This document shows, in pieces, positions 1 to 8,618 of a stretch of 64,000 bases of DNA (position 1 is its first letter; each line of letters opens with the position of its first letter). The DNA lies in NCBI RefSeq assembly GCF_017301635.1, contig NZ_CP071091.1:7866501-7930500 (forward strand), in the 5' to 3' direction. Made by a program: the position numbers and the translations under genes. A model generated the notes under the pieces. The model was not told the origin of the DNA and did not search any database. It was given only the letters and a program-made list of their open reading frames with translations. This DNA is from Myxococcus landrumus. GTDB taxonomy: Bacteria; Myxococcota; Myxococcia; Myxococcales; Myxococcaceae.

Positions 1-312
1 GCCTGGGTGGAGCGGCTGGACGCGGTGGCGCGCGAGGAGTCGCACCGGCTGCGTCCTCATCCGCTGGAGACGGTGTTCGACCAGAGCCCCCTGCTCAAGT
101 CGCTGGAGCCGGAGGAGCTGAGCATCGACCCGGAGGACTCCGTGCTGGACGAGTCCTTGTTCGAGGCCCTGCGTGGTGGGGAGGACGGGCTCTTCGCCTC
201 CGGCATCCGGCTCCTGTCGCGCTGGTGGGTGGGGGCGGCGGAGGAACGCCCACACCGGGCGATTCTACCGGCGGGCTCGGATGACGAGAGGGGCCACCGC
301 GACGGAGGATGA
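1..312 (+). CDS. 3' end of an unrecognised protein (partial)
   Basis: The reading frame is open from the first base of the window to a TGA at 310-312, giving the last 103 residues of a protein whose start lies outside. The visible part is acidic in its middle (Glu/Asp-rich around EPEEL and DPEDSVLDESLFE) and becomes Arg-rich at the end. No catalytic motif or membrane segment can be seen and I do not recognise a family. The codon pattern (strong third-position G/C) fits a real gene, but the last 30 residues look less constrained. The 123 bases that follow before the next gene show nothing clear. Confidence 0.5.
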   Translation, partial: AWVERLDAVAREESHRLRPHPLETVFDQSPLLKSLEPEELSIDPEDSVLDESLFEALRGGEDGLFASGIRLLSRWWVGAAEERPHRAILPAGSDDERGHRDGG

Positions 313-435
313 GGGACCTTCCGTATCGCCGATGTATCACCGGGCGCGTGCGTGTGCCGAGGCTCGGCAGTGCCACCCACACGATGTGGGTCGAGGACTT
401 CGCGAGTCGGCGGGGCCGGGTAGGATTGGGGGACG

Positions 436-1830
436 ATGACCGGCGCCACCCCCCTATTCGTCCTCTTCGCCCTCGTCTCCAACCAGAGCTCCACCATCAC
501 CGAGGAAGGGCCCGAGTCCACGGGACGCCAGGACACCCCCGTGTCCAAGGCCCGCCTGGATGAGCCCGCGCCTCCCGGGAGCAATGCGGGAGGAGAGGGC
601 TTCGGCTTCACCGCGCAGCTCGAGGTGGGCGGGCTGAGCCTGCCCTCGGGGACGCCCGGTGGAGGACAGGACTTGTTCATCCGGGCGTATCCGGTGCTGG
701 GGCTGACGAAGGGAGACTCCTTCGTGCTCCGGCTGGGCGCCAACCTGCGCATGCGCATGGTGGACGAGGAGCCCAAGCAGACGGAGGGCGACTACGGCGC
801 CCGCCTGCGCCGCGAGGACTGGGATGAGCTGAGCGACGCGGGCCAGGTGGTGCGCATGCTGCGCATCGGCCGGGAAGGGGAGTCGTTCTATCTGCGCGTG
901 GAGCCCCTGGTCGACGAGTCGCTGGGCCGAGGCTATCTGGTGGGCCGCTACAGCAACGTGCTGTCGCCGGACTATCACCCGGCGGGTGGCTCGGTGACGG
1001 TGGCGAAGGGGCCGGTGCGCGCGGAGGTGCTGGCCAGCGACGTGCTCGCGGCGCGGCTCTTCGCGGGCGAGCTGATGCTGGACATCGGCCGCGCGGCCAG
1101 CGACGACGCGAGCAACTTCGACCGCTACCTCGTGCGGTTCTCCGCCGCGCACGACGCGGGCCGCGCGGGTGGCAAGACGCCCAACATGACGCTGGCGTCG
1201 CTGGGAGGCGACGTGGCGCTGTACAAGGGGGAGCGCCTGCGGGCATGGGCGCTGGCGGGTGGTGGCGCGCGCTTCTCGGAGTCGCACACGCCCGCGGTGG
1301 GCGGCCTGCTCGGTGTGGCGCTGGAGGGCCAGACGTCGAGCGGCACTCAAATCAGCGTGACGCTCCAGGGCCGCAACCAGGGAGGGCGCTTCCGCTTTGG
1401 CATGTTCGGTCCCGACTATGAGCTGGGCCGCTTCTCGGGCACGGGCCTGGCCGAGCAGCCCATCTCCGAGGAGGAGCTGCCCCGGGGCTTCGCGGGCTAC
1501 CTGGAGGCGTCCATCGCGAAGGGCGGCGCGGACTCGACGCTGCTGTTGGGCAGCCTGGCCGCGCAGTACTACGGCTTCGGCCGCACGGACCTGGATGTGT
1601 CCGCGGGCTTCGAGCTGCCCGGAGGCCGCACCCGCGCCCTGGCTCGCGCGGTGCTGACGGCGCTGGGAGACCGGCCGCGCTACTCGCTGGGCGTGGAGGT
1701 CCGCCAGCGCTTGATGAACCACCTGTACGCGTGGGGCTCGGGCGGCACGGTGCACTTTCCCCAGGCCAACAACCAGCTCGTGCGCGGCGTGACGGTGGGC
1801 GCGGGCGTGGGCGTGGACTTCCAGCGCTGA
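436..1830 (+). CDS. Putative outer-membrane beta-barrel protein of unknown function
   Basis: The product is 464 residues. It begins with a short hydrophobic stretch (FVLFALVS, residues 8-15) that could be a weak signal peptide, followed by a Pro/Ser/Gly linker. From about residue 55 to the end the chain alternates polar and apolar residues with many Gly, Tyr and Arg turns, and it closes with GVGVDFQR, as expected of barrel strands of surface proteins. No named family is recognised. The start is the ATG after a G-rich stretch (ATTGGGGGACG). It is convergent with the histidine kinase next to it, 9 bases between stops. The call of secreted barrel rests on residue pattern only; a soluble beta protein is the alternative. 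Confidence 0.7.
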   Translation: MTGATPLFVLFALVSNQSSTITEEGPESTGRQDTPVSKARLDEPAPPGSNAGGEGFGFTAQLEVGGLSLPSGTPGGGQDLFIRAYPVLGLTKGDSFVLRLGANLRMRMVDEEPKQTEGDYGARLRREDWDELSDAGQVVRMLRIGREGESFYLRVEPLVDESLGRGYLVGRYSNVLSPDYHPAGGSVTVAKGPVRAEVLASDVLAARLFAGELMLDIGRAASDDASNFDRYLVRFSAAHDAGRAGGKTPNMTLASLGGDVALYKGERLRAWALAGGGARFSESHTPAVGGLLGVALEGQTSSGTQISVTLQGRNQGGRFRFGMFGPDYELGRFSGTGLAEQPISEEELPRGFAGYLEASIAKGGADSTLLLGSLAAQYYGFGRTDLDVSAGFELPGGRTRALARAVLTALGDRPRYSLGVEVRQRLMNHLYAWGSGGTVHFPQANNQLVRGVTVGAGVGVDFQR

Positions 1831-1839
1831 CGCCGCGCC

Positions 1840-4188
1840 TCACCCGGTGTCTCGAGAGGACGGAGGCTCCAGCGGCAGGGTGAAGCGGAAGGTGGAGCCC
1901 TGGCCCACCTCCGTGTCCACGCCGATGTGGCCTCCGTGGCGCTCGACGATGTCGCGGCAGATGTAGAGCCCCAGCCCCAGTCCCCCGAAGCCGGAGATGG
2001 GGGCGTTGCGCGCGCGGAAGAAGCGCTGGAAGAGGTGCTCGCGCTGGTCCTCGGGGATGCCGATGCCCGAGTCGCGCACCGACACCCGGGCCTCGCCACC
2101 TTCGCGCTCCACCATCAGCCGGACGATGCCCCCGGTGGGGCTGTACTTGAAGGCGTTCTCCAGCAGGTTCATCAACACCTGGGCCAGCCGTCCCCGGTCG
2201 CCCAGGACGATGAGCGGCTCGGCGGTCTCCTCGTATTCGAGCGTGTGCTGCGTGCCCAGCGGGCGCGCCTCCGCGAGCACCTCGCGCGCGAGTGACTGGA
2301 GCTCCACGGGCTTGCGGTGCAGCTCCAGCCGTCCCGCCTCGATGCGCGTGGCGTCCAGCAGGTCATGCACGAGCGTGGACAGCCGCGTCACCTGGGCCAG
2401 CGCCTTGTCCACGTGGTGGGGCTTGGGCACGTGGCCCTCGGCGGCCTGCTGCTTCATCATCTGGAGGTGCAGCTTGAGGGGCGTCAGCGGCGTCTTCAGC
2501 TCGTGGGCGGCGATGGACAGGAAGTCGTCGCGGACGCTGATGGCCTCCTGGGCTTCCTTCAGCAGTCGCTCGCGCTCCTCCTGGGCGCGGTGCTCGTGCG
2601 TCAGCTCGACGACGACGGCGCCCAGGCCCACGATGCCTCCGCTGAGGGTGCGCACCGGGTAGTAGCTGACGCGCCAGTGGCGCAGCTCGTGGGGCGTGGA
2701 GGGGACGTAGCCGGACATCTCCAGGTCGCTCAGGGACTGGCCCGACTCCATCACCTGTCGCATCAGCGGTTCGAGCGTGGGGGCCATGGTGGGATTCATC
2801 TCCCGCACCGTGTGCCCCAGCTCCTCGTTCCTGTTGCGTCCATGCAGTGAGGCGAGCGCGTCGTTGATGCGCAGGTAGCGCAGCTCCCGGTTGACGAACG
2901 CGAGGCCCACGGGCGCGTGGTTGAGGAACGTGTCGAGCAACGCGAAGGACTCCTCCAGTCGCTCGCGCGCGTTCTGCTCCGCGACCAGCAGGCGCTCGCG
3001 CTCCACCTTCGCGCGGCGCTCCTCCGTCACATCGCGGTAGCTCCACACGCGTCCGATGACGGTGTCTCCCATGCGCTGGGGAAGGGAGGTGGCTTCCAGG
3101 GTGCGTCCATCCTTGAGCTCGTGGGTGTCCACGGTGATGGCCTCCGAGGGCAGGAACTGGCCCTGGACGCGCGCGACGAACCGCGCCGGCTCCTTCGTCA
3201 GGGGCGCCGCGTTCGCCAGGGCCCTCGCCGCGACGCGCGACTCCATCACCTCGTCGCTCAGTCCCCACATGTCCTGGAAGCGCTTGTTGAAGGCCACGAT
3301 TCGCTGGTCCTCATCGACCACGACGATGCCCTCCGCGATGGAGTCGAACGTGGCGCGCAGCACGGAGTGGGTGTGCTCCAGCTTCTCCCTGGCGCGACGC
3401 CGCTCGGTGACGTCCACCATCAGCCCGCGCAATCGCATGGGGTGGCCGTCCTCCGAGATGGCCGTGACATGCGCGCGCATCCAGACGATGTGCCCATCCG
3501 CCGCGAGCATGCGGTACTCGAGCTCTTGAGGCCGCGACTGCCGCCACGCGCCCAGGCACGCGGAGAGGACCTCCGGCCAGTCATCCGGGTGGACGTGCCG
3601 GGCCCAGAAGTCCGGCTGCCGCACCCACTGCTCCGCGGGCACTCCCAGGAGCCGCTCGGCTTGTCGGCTCACATAGGTGAAGTGGAACTCGGCGTTCGCC
3701 TCCCAGACGATGCCGTCGATGCTGCCGATGAAGTCCTCGTAGCGCTCCCGGATGCGAGACAGCTCCGTGCGGGTCGCGCCGCGCGCGGACTCCAGCGGCG
3801 CCATGGGTTGGAGCCGCACGCAGGCGCCCAGGAGCACGTGGTCGTCTCCGTACACGGCGAGCGCCAGGGCCCGTTGAGGTTGTCCGTGCGCGACGCCGTC
3901 ACCCAGCCCTTGTCCGCTCGTCAGCGCGTCGCGCACCGTGCGGGTGAGCCAGGGCATGCGGGCGAGCACCACGTCCACCGCCTGGCCGTGGACGTCGTCG
4001 CGCACGCCCCCCGCGGCGAGGACCAGCTCCGGCTCCATCCACAGAACCTGTCCCTGGGCCTCGACGATGAGCGTGGCGTGCAGGCTCCTGCCCACTTGCA
4101 GCAGCCGCTCGCGTGCGGGGGAAGGGCGCGTCCGAGGAGAGGCGCCTCGCCCTGCCTGCCCTCGCCGCAATCGCCTGAGCATTCCCAA
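1840..4188 (-). CDS. Three-PAS sensor histidine kinase
   Basis: This 782-residue cytoplasmic kinase has no membrane segment. A basic N-terminus leads into an unassigned sensory region (about 25-140), then three PAS folds at about 143-270, 278-395 and 415-535. The first two end in the usual PAC signatures DVTERRRA and DVTEERRA. The HisKA helix carries AAHELKTPL with the phospho-acceptor His at about residue 562. The ATPase domain has the N box (NLLENAFKYS), DSGIGI and GLGLGLY. There is no receiver domain, so the partner regulator is elsewhere. It is divergent from the BlaI gene, and the 140-base spacer carries the BlaI-type operators, so the repressor might also touch this promoter. What the PAS domains sense cannot be read from the sequence. 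Confidence 0.9.
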   Translation of the reverse strand: MGMLRRLRRGQAGRGASPRTRPSPARERLLQVGRSLHATLIVEAQGQVLWMEPELVLAAGGVRDDVHGQAVDVVLARMPWLTRTVRDALTSGQGLGDGVAHGQPQRALALAVYGDDHVLLGACVRLQPMAPLESARGATRTELSRIRERYEDFIGSIDGIVWEANAEFHFTYVSRQAERLLGVPAEQWVRQPDFWARHVHPDDWPEVLSACLGAWRQSRPQELEYRMLAADGHIVWMRAHVTAISEDGHPMRLRGLMVDVTERRRAREKLEHTHSVLRATFDSIAEGIVVVDEDQRIVAFNKRFQDMWGLSDEVMESRVAARALANAAPLTKEPARFVARVQGQFLPSEAITVDTHELKDGRTLEATSLPQRMGDTVIGRVWSYRDVTEERRAKVERERLLVAEQNARERLEESFALLDTFLNHAPVGLAFVNRELRYLRINDALASLHGRNRNEELGHTVREMNPTMAPTLEPLMRQVMESGQSLSDLEMSGYVPSTPHELRHWRVSYYPVRTLSGGIVGLGAVVVELTHEHRAQEERERLLKEAQEAISVRDDFLSIAAHELKTPLTPLKLHLQMMKQQAAEGHVPKPHHVDKALAQVTRLSTLVHDLLDATRIEAGRLELHRKPVELQSLAREVLAEARPLGTQHTLEYEETAEPLIVLGDRGRLAQVLMNLLENAFKYSPTGGIVRLMVEREGGEARVSVRDSGIGIPEDQREHLFQRFFRARNAPISGFGGLGLGLYICRDIVERHGGHIGVDTEVGQGSTFRFTLPLEPPSSRDTG

Positions 4189-4265
4189 ACATGGGACCTC
4201 GTCCCACTCTCGCGAAAGGGTTGCTCCTCGCCTCGTGCCCTCGCCACGTCCTCGCGCGCACTGGC

Positions 4266-4294
4266 TTGACTACGGCTGTAGTCACGCGTACCTT
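4266..4294 (+). promoter_or_regulatory. Candidate sigma-70 promoter of the blaI-M56 operon
   Basis: TTGACT at 4266-4271 and TACCTT at 4289-4294 are separated by 17 bases. The upstream operator palindrome overlaps the -35 element and the second one lies just downstream of the expected start site, a layout suited to repression by the BlaI-family product encoded next. Confidence 0.5.
4268..4283. promoter_or_regulatory. BlaI-type operator, upstream copy
   Basis: GACTACGGCTGTAGTC is a perfect inverted repeat with a 6-base arm and a 4-base centre. Its TAC-N4-GTA core matches the shape of the TACA/TGTA sites bound by BlaI/MecI repressors. It lies 46 bases before the repressor start codon. Confidence 0.65.
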
Positions 4295-4299
4295 CCTTC

Positions 4300-4319
4300 G
4301 TGACTACAGTTGTCGTCAC
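4300..4319. promoter_or_regulatory. BlaI-type operator, downstream copy
   Basis: GTGACTACAGTTGTCGTCAC is a near-perfect palindrome containing TACAGTTGTC, close to the TACA-N2-TGTA core of BlaI/MecI operators. It shares GACTAC and GTC with the site 32 bases upstream. It ends 9 bases before the ATG, where bound repressor would block transcription start or early elongation. Confidence 0.65.
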
Positions 4320-4328
4320 GGAGTCGCC

Positions 4329-4712
4329 ATGAAGAAGCCGGTGGGTGAGCAGGAGCTGGCGGTGCTGCGGTACGTGGCCGAGCGCGGGCCAGCGACGGTG
4401 GGGGAGGTGGCGGAGCGATTTGGCGAGCCACAAGGCCTGGCGCGCTCCACCATCCTCACGGTGATGGAGCGGCTGCGGCTGAAGGGCTACCTCACGCGGC
4501 GCAAGGTGGAGGGCGTGTTCCAGTACGCCTCGCCGGTGCCGGAGGGAGAGCTGCTGCGGGACGTGGTGGGGGACTTCGTCCAGCGGACGCTGGCGGGTTC
4601 CCTGTCGCCCTTCGCGGCGTATCTGTCCGACGCGGATGACGTCTCCGACGCGGAGCTGGCGCAGCTCCAGGATGTCGTGGCGCGGCTTCGCTCGAAGAAG
4701 CGGAAGGACTAG
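4329..4712 (+). CDS. blaI: BlaI/MecI-family winged-helix repressor
   Basis: The 127-residue product is all winged helix plus a short helical dimerisation tail, the usual BlaI size. The N-terminal part (residues 1-75: EQELAVLRYV, the STILTVMERLRLKGYL recognition helix, then a wing) is typical of the family, which binds TACA/TGTA palindromes as dimers and is released by proteolysis. I chose the ATG at 4329 because the family begins at this point (MKKPVGEQEL) and because the two operators lie just before it; a longer in-frame extension would run through them. The next gene, 3 bases downstream, is the M56 protease expected to inactivate it. The gene controls itself most probably; the inducing signal is unknown. 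Confidence 0.9.
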   Translation: MKKPVGEQELAVLRYVAERGPATVGEVAERFGEPQGLARSTILTVMERLRLKGYLTRRKVEGVFQYASPVPEGELLRDVVGDFVQRTLAGSLSPFAAYLSDADDVSDAELAQLQDVVARLRSKKRKD

Positions 4713-4715
4713 CCC

Positions 4716-6728
4716 ATGCGGACCGATTGGCTGACGGAGATGGGGTCGTGGCTTGCGTCGTGGCCGGAGGGACTGTGGCGCGCGTCGTGGCAGGGCGCGC
4801 TGTGCGCCGCGCTGGTGTGGGCCGTGACGCGCGGGTGGACGCGGATGCCGGCCTCGCTGCGCGCGGGCCTGTGGTGGTTGGTGGCGCTCAAGTTCGTGGT
4901 GACGTTGGCGGCGCCGCGTCCGTTCTCGTTGCCGGTGTTGCCCGCGACGCTCGGGGCCTTCCTCGAGCAGCCGCTGGGCCTGTCGGCACCCAAGCCCCAG
5001 GAGAAGGCTTCGTCTTCCTTCTCCGCGCGGGAGCCGGGCGTGCGGGTGATGGAGGTTTCCCCCGTCGCGCCAGCCCTTCGGCGCGAGGACGCGCGCGCGA
5101 ATGGCTTCGTGCTCGTGGGGGATGTGTCGGGGGCGCGCGTGTCGGAGCGCTCGGTGAGGGCCCTCTTCCAGGACTGGAAGCCGGTGCTGCTCCTGATGTT
5201 GCTGGGGGCCTGGGTCGTGGGCCTGCTGTGGCAGGTGCGTCATCAGGCGCGCAGCTGGACCTTGATGCGCCAGCTTCGCCGGAGCGCGCGTCCGCTGGTG
5301 CATCCCGAGCTGGAGGAGGAGGTCCGCGAGCTGTCCGTCAGCGCGGGACTGAAGCGGGTGCCCGCGCTGCTCGTGTCGGACGCGGTGACGAGCCCGCTGG
5401 CCACGGGGCTCTTGTCGCCCGTGGTGGTGCTGCCCGCGAAGGCGGTGCGCTTGCTGCCGGTGGAAGGGCTGCGCATGGCGCTGGCGCATGAAGTGGCGCA
5501 CCTGAAGCGCGGGGACTTGTGGCTGGGCTGGGTGCCCGCGCTCGCGGAGGCGCTGCTGTTCTTCCATCCGCTCGCACGACGGGCGGCCCGCGAGTACGCG
5601 CTGGCTCGCGAGGAGGCCTGTGACGCGGAGGCGCTGCGTCTCACGGGCGCCGAGCCCGCTGACTACGGGGAGCTGCTGCTCGCGTTTGGAGTCGCCCGTC
5701 CCCACGGTACCGCCGCCGCGCTGGGTGCGTCGGCTCACGTTCAAGCGTTGTACAGGAGGCTGAGCATGCTGGAGCACGTCGAAGTGGAGTCCTCTCGTTC
5801 CCGTCGTGGCTGGAAGTGGGCGTTCTCCTTGTTCGGGCTGATGGCCCTGGTGCCCTTCCAGGTGGTCGCGCGTCAGGAGTCGAAGCCGGAGACGGCCGCG
5901 CCCGTCGCGGCGGGCCCCGCGCAGGTCCGCGAGGCACCTCGTGCTCCGGTGGCGCCCCTGGCGCCCTCCGCGCCGCGAACGCCGGCGCCCGTGGTGGCCG
6001 TGGCGAGGGCGGCTCCCACCACGCCTCCGACGCCGCCGAAGCCTCCTCGTCGCATCGAGTCGGAGGACGACTTCGGCTACGTGCTGCTCTCTGGCGACGG
6101 CGCGACGATGAATGGCAGCACGGTCGACCTGGAGCTCGCGAGGATGTTCCAGGGCAAGAAGGACGGCGAGCTGCTCTATGTCCGTCGAAAGGGTGAGGCG
6201 TTCATCGTTCGCGACGAGGCCACGATCAAGGCGCTGCGCGCGGTGATGGAGCCCATGCGGGCCCGGGGCAAGATGCAGGGCGCCTTGGGGGAGAAGATGG
6301 GCGCGCTGGGGCACGAGCAGGGCAAGCTGGGCCTGAAGCAGGGGGCCCTGGGCATGAAGCAGAGTGAGCTGGCGATGCGCCATGCCGAGCTCGCCCACAA
6401 GCGGGCCGGGCTGCACCTGGAGTCCAATCGCATCGATTCACTCCCCGAGGCGGAGCGTGACCGCCGCCAGGCGGAGCTGGACAAGCAGGAGAAGGCGCTC
6501 GACCAGGAGATTGACGCGCTGGACACGAAGCGGGAGGCCATCGACGAGGAGCAGGAGGTCCTGGGCCGCGAGCAGGCGAAGTTGGGTGAGCAACAGGCGG
6601 CCCTGGGCCGCGAGATGGAAAAGGTCAGCGAACAACACGAGGACGAGGTCCGCGACGCCGAGAAGGCCATCCGCACCCTCATCGACGAGGCGCTGCGCAA
6701 GGGCCTGGGCAAGCCGCTGCCCACCTGA
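4716..6728 (+). CDS. BlaR1-like M56 metalloprotease with C-terminal coiled coil
   Basis: The 670-residue membrane protein resembles the antirepressor proteases that cleave BlaI-type repressors. Hydrophobic segments lie near 15-35, 45-65 and 150-175, and another near 365-385. The zinc site is HEVAH (His258, Glu259, His262) with the downstream Glu in EEACD near residues 299-303. Unlike BlaR1, no penicillin-binding sensor domain follows. A Pro/Ala-rich stretch (about 395-450) leads to a region of about 75 residues and then a charged coiled coil from about 520 to the end. This starts with consecutive heptads of the form xxLGxxQ and continues with Gln/Glu-rich helices. It lies 3 bases after the repressor gene, so the two form an operon. 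The coiled coil is probably the signal-sensing or partner-binding part, which is inference. Confidence 0.85.
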   Translation: MRTDWLTEMGSWLASWPEGLWRASWQGALCAALVWAVTRGWTRMPASLRAGLWWLVALKFVVTLAAPRPFSLPVLPATLGAFLEQPLGLSAPKPQEKASSSFSAREPGVRVMEVSPVAPALRREDARANGFVLVGDVSGARVSERSVRALFQDWKPVLLLMLLGAWVVGLLWQVRHQARSWTLMRQLRRSARPLVHPELEEEVRELSVSAGLKRVPALLVSDAVTSPLATGLLSPVVVLPAKAVRLLPVEGLRMALAHEVAHLKRGDLWLGWVPALAEALLFFHPLARRAAREYALAREEACDAEALRLTGAEPADYGELLLAFGVARPHGTAAALGASAHVQALYRRLSMLEHVEVESSRSRRGWKWAFSLFGLMALVPFQVVARQESKPETAAPVAAGPAQVREAPRAPVAPLAPSAPRTPAPVVAVARAAPTTPPTPPKPPRRIESEDDFGYVLLSGDGATMNGSTVDLELARMFQGKKDGELLYVRRKGEAFIVRDEATIKALRAVMEPMRARGKMQGALGEKMGALGHEQGKLGLKQGALGMKQSELAMRHAELAHKRAGLHLESNRIDSLPEAERDRRQAELDKQEKALDQEIDALDTKREAIDEEQEVLGREQAKLGEQQAALGREMEKVSEQHEDEVRDAEKAIRTLIDEALRKGLGKPLPT

Positions 6729-6815
6729 GGACGCTCCGTCCCGGGATTCATGGCGCGGGGGAAGGGGCCCTTCTAACTTGAGAAGGCCACCCACTTCTTC
6801 CGGAGGTCCCCTCCC

Positions 6816-8534
6816 ATGGGTCTCGCCGCCAGTCCCCGCAACACTCCCGCCAGTACGCTCGACTCCGTCATCCAGCGGGTCAAGGCGGGCTCCCGGACCT
6901 GGGTGAAGCTCGGAGTGCCCGAGCGCCTCGCCCTCCTGGAAGAGCTCAGCCGGGGCTACATGGCCATCGCCGAACAGAGCGTGCGCGCGGCCTGTGAGGC
7001 GAAGGGAATCGACCCCAACAGTTCCGTGGCGGGAGAGGAGTGGCTGGCCGGCCCCATGGTGGTGGTGCGCAACCTGCGCCTGCTGGCCACTTCGCTCCGG
7101 GACATCCAGCAGTACGGTGTCCCGCGCATCCCCGCCTCGCGGCTGCGCACGCTGGCGGACGGCAGGCTCGCGGCGCGCATCTACCCCATGGACGCGCTCG
7201 AGGGGATGTTGCTGCCGCGCAACGAGGGCGAGGTCCACTTCCTGCCCGGCGTCACCGCGGCCAACCTCCCCGAGCACCAGGCGTCGTTCTACCGCAAGCC
7301 CCATGACGGCCGGCTGTGCGCGGTGCTGGGCGCGGGCAACGTCAACTCGATTCCCCCCGCGGATTGTCTCTACAAGCTCTTCGTCGAGGGCGCCGCCTGC
7401 GTGCTCAAGATGAACCCGGTGAATGCCTATCTGGGGCCCTTCCTGGAGCAGGCGTTCGCGCCGCTGGTGCGACTGGATGTCTTCGCCGTGGTGTATGGCG
7501 GAGCGGAGGAAGGCGCCGCGCTGGTGGGGCATCCGGCGGTGGATGAGATTCACATCACCGGCAGCGACAAGACGCACGACGCGCTGGTGTGGGGGCCTCC
7601 GGGGCCGGAGTCGGACGCTCGCCGCGCTCGCAACGAGCCGCTGCTGCGCAAGCCCTTCACGAGCGAGCTGGGGAACATCTCCCCGGTGGTGGTGGTGCCG
7701 GGGCCGTATTCGGAAGGAGAGCTGCGCTTCCAGGCGGAGAACATCGCCGGCATGGTGGTCAACAACGCGTCGTTCAACTGCAACTCGGCCAAGCTGCTCG
7801 TGCAGCCGAAGGGGTGGGGGACTCGCTCGCGGGTGGTGGACGCGGTGGCGGCGAGCCTGGGCAAGGCCGCCGTGCGGCGCGCGTACTACCCGGGCGCGGA
7901 GCAGCGCTGGCGCCAGTTCACCGAGGGCCGCGCCCACTTGCGCAAGCTGGGCCACGCGCACGAGGGGGAGCTGCCCTATGCGCTGATTGCAGACGTGGAC
8001 CCGGGGCACCCCGAGGACCGCGTCTTCCATCACGAGCCGTGGTGCACCGTGTTGTCGGAGACGGGCCTGCCCGGTGGCGATGACCCGGTGTCCTTCCTGG
8101 CCAGCGCGGTGGCGTTCCTCAACGAGAAGGTGTGGGGGACGTTGAACGCCACGCTCGTCGTGCATCCCAGCTCACTGAAGGACCCAGCGGTCTCCGCGGC
8201 GGTGGAGAAGGCCATCCGGGAGCTGCGCTACGGCACGGTGGCGGTGAATACCTGGCCGGCGGCGGGGTATGCGCTCGTCTCCCTGCCCTGGGGCGGGCAT
8301 CCGTCCTCGACGCCTCGGGACATCCAGAGCGGGCTGGGCTGGGTCCACAACACGCTCATGCTGGAGCAGGTGGAGAAGTCAGTGCTGCGCGCGCCGCTGA
8401 CGAACCTGATGGCGCCGCCGTGGGTGCCGGGGCATCGCGGCGCGAGGGAGCTGGGGACCCGGCTGGTCGACTTCGAGCGGGCCCCGTCGTGGCTCAAGCT
8501 GCCGGGCGTGGCGGCGGCGGCCCTGCGCCGCTGA
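6816..8534 (+). CDS. Aldehyde dehydrogenase family protein, divergent active-site context
   Basis: At 572 residues this is longer than the usual 480-500 of NAD(P)-dependent aldehyde dehydrogenases. The fold is recognisable from the cofactor-binding stretch (residues about 165-250) and from KPFTSELGNISPVVV, in which Glu284 corresponds to the general base of the ELGG motif. The presumed nucleophile is Cys322 in SFNCNSAK, in place of the common GQxC context. No membrane segment is present. The start follows a GGAGG ribosome site at 6801-6805. It stands alone between the M56 gene and a TPR gene with about 85 bases on each side. The substrate cannot be predicted; loss of the standard motif means activity should be tested rather than assumed. 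Confidence 0.8.
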   Translation: MGLAASPRNTPASTLDSVIQRVKAGSRTWVKLGVPERLALLEELSRGYMAIAEQSVRAACEAKGIDPNSSVAGEEWLAGPMVVVRNLRLLATSLRDIQQYGVPRIPASRLRTLADGRLAARIYPMDALEGMLLPRNEGEVHFLPGVTAANLPEHQASFYRKPHDGRLCAVLGAGNVNSIPPADCLYKLFVEGAACVLKMNPVNAYLGPFLEQAFAPLVRLDVFAVVYGGAEEGAALVGHPAVDEIHITGSDKTHDALVWGPPGPESDARRARNEPLLRKPFTSELGNISPVVVVPGPYSEGELRFQAENIAGMVVNNASFNCNSAKLLVQPKGWGTRSRVVDAVAASLGKAAVRRAYYPGAEQRWRQFTEGRAHLRKLGHAHEGELPYALIADVDPGHPEDRVFHHEPWCTVLSETGLPGGDDPVSFLASAVAFLNEKVWGTLNATLVVHPSSLKDPAVSAAVEKAIRELRYGTVAVNTWPAAGYALVSLPWGGHPSSTPRDIQSGLGWVHNTLMLEQVEKSVLRAPLTNLMAPPWVPGHRGARELGTRLVDFERAPSWLKLPGVAAAALRR

Positions 8535-8618
8535 CGCGGAGTGCCGGGACCCGCTCTCCCAGCGGAGGACGCGGGGCGTGGACTGCCGGGGCCGGGGACC
8601 TCGTGGTAAACCCGGCGC

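Noticed and set aside
3921-6416. 831-codon open frame on the minus strand overlapping blaI, the M56 gene and the kinase
   Set aside because: Its sequence is rich in Arg, Gln, His and Pro, has no recognisable domain and lies opposite three well-supported genes.
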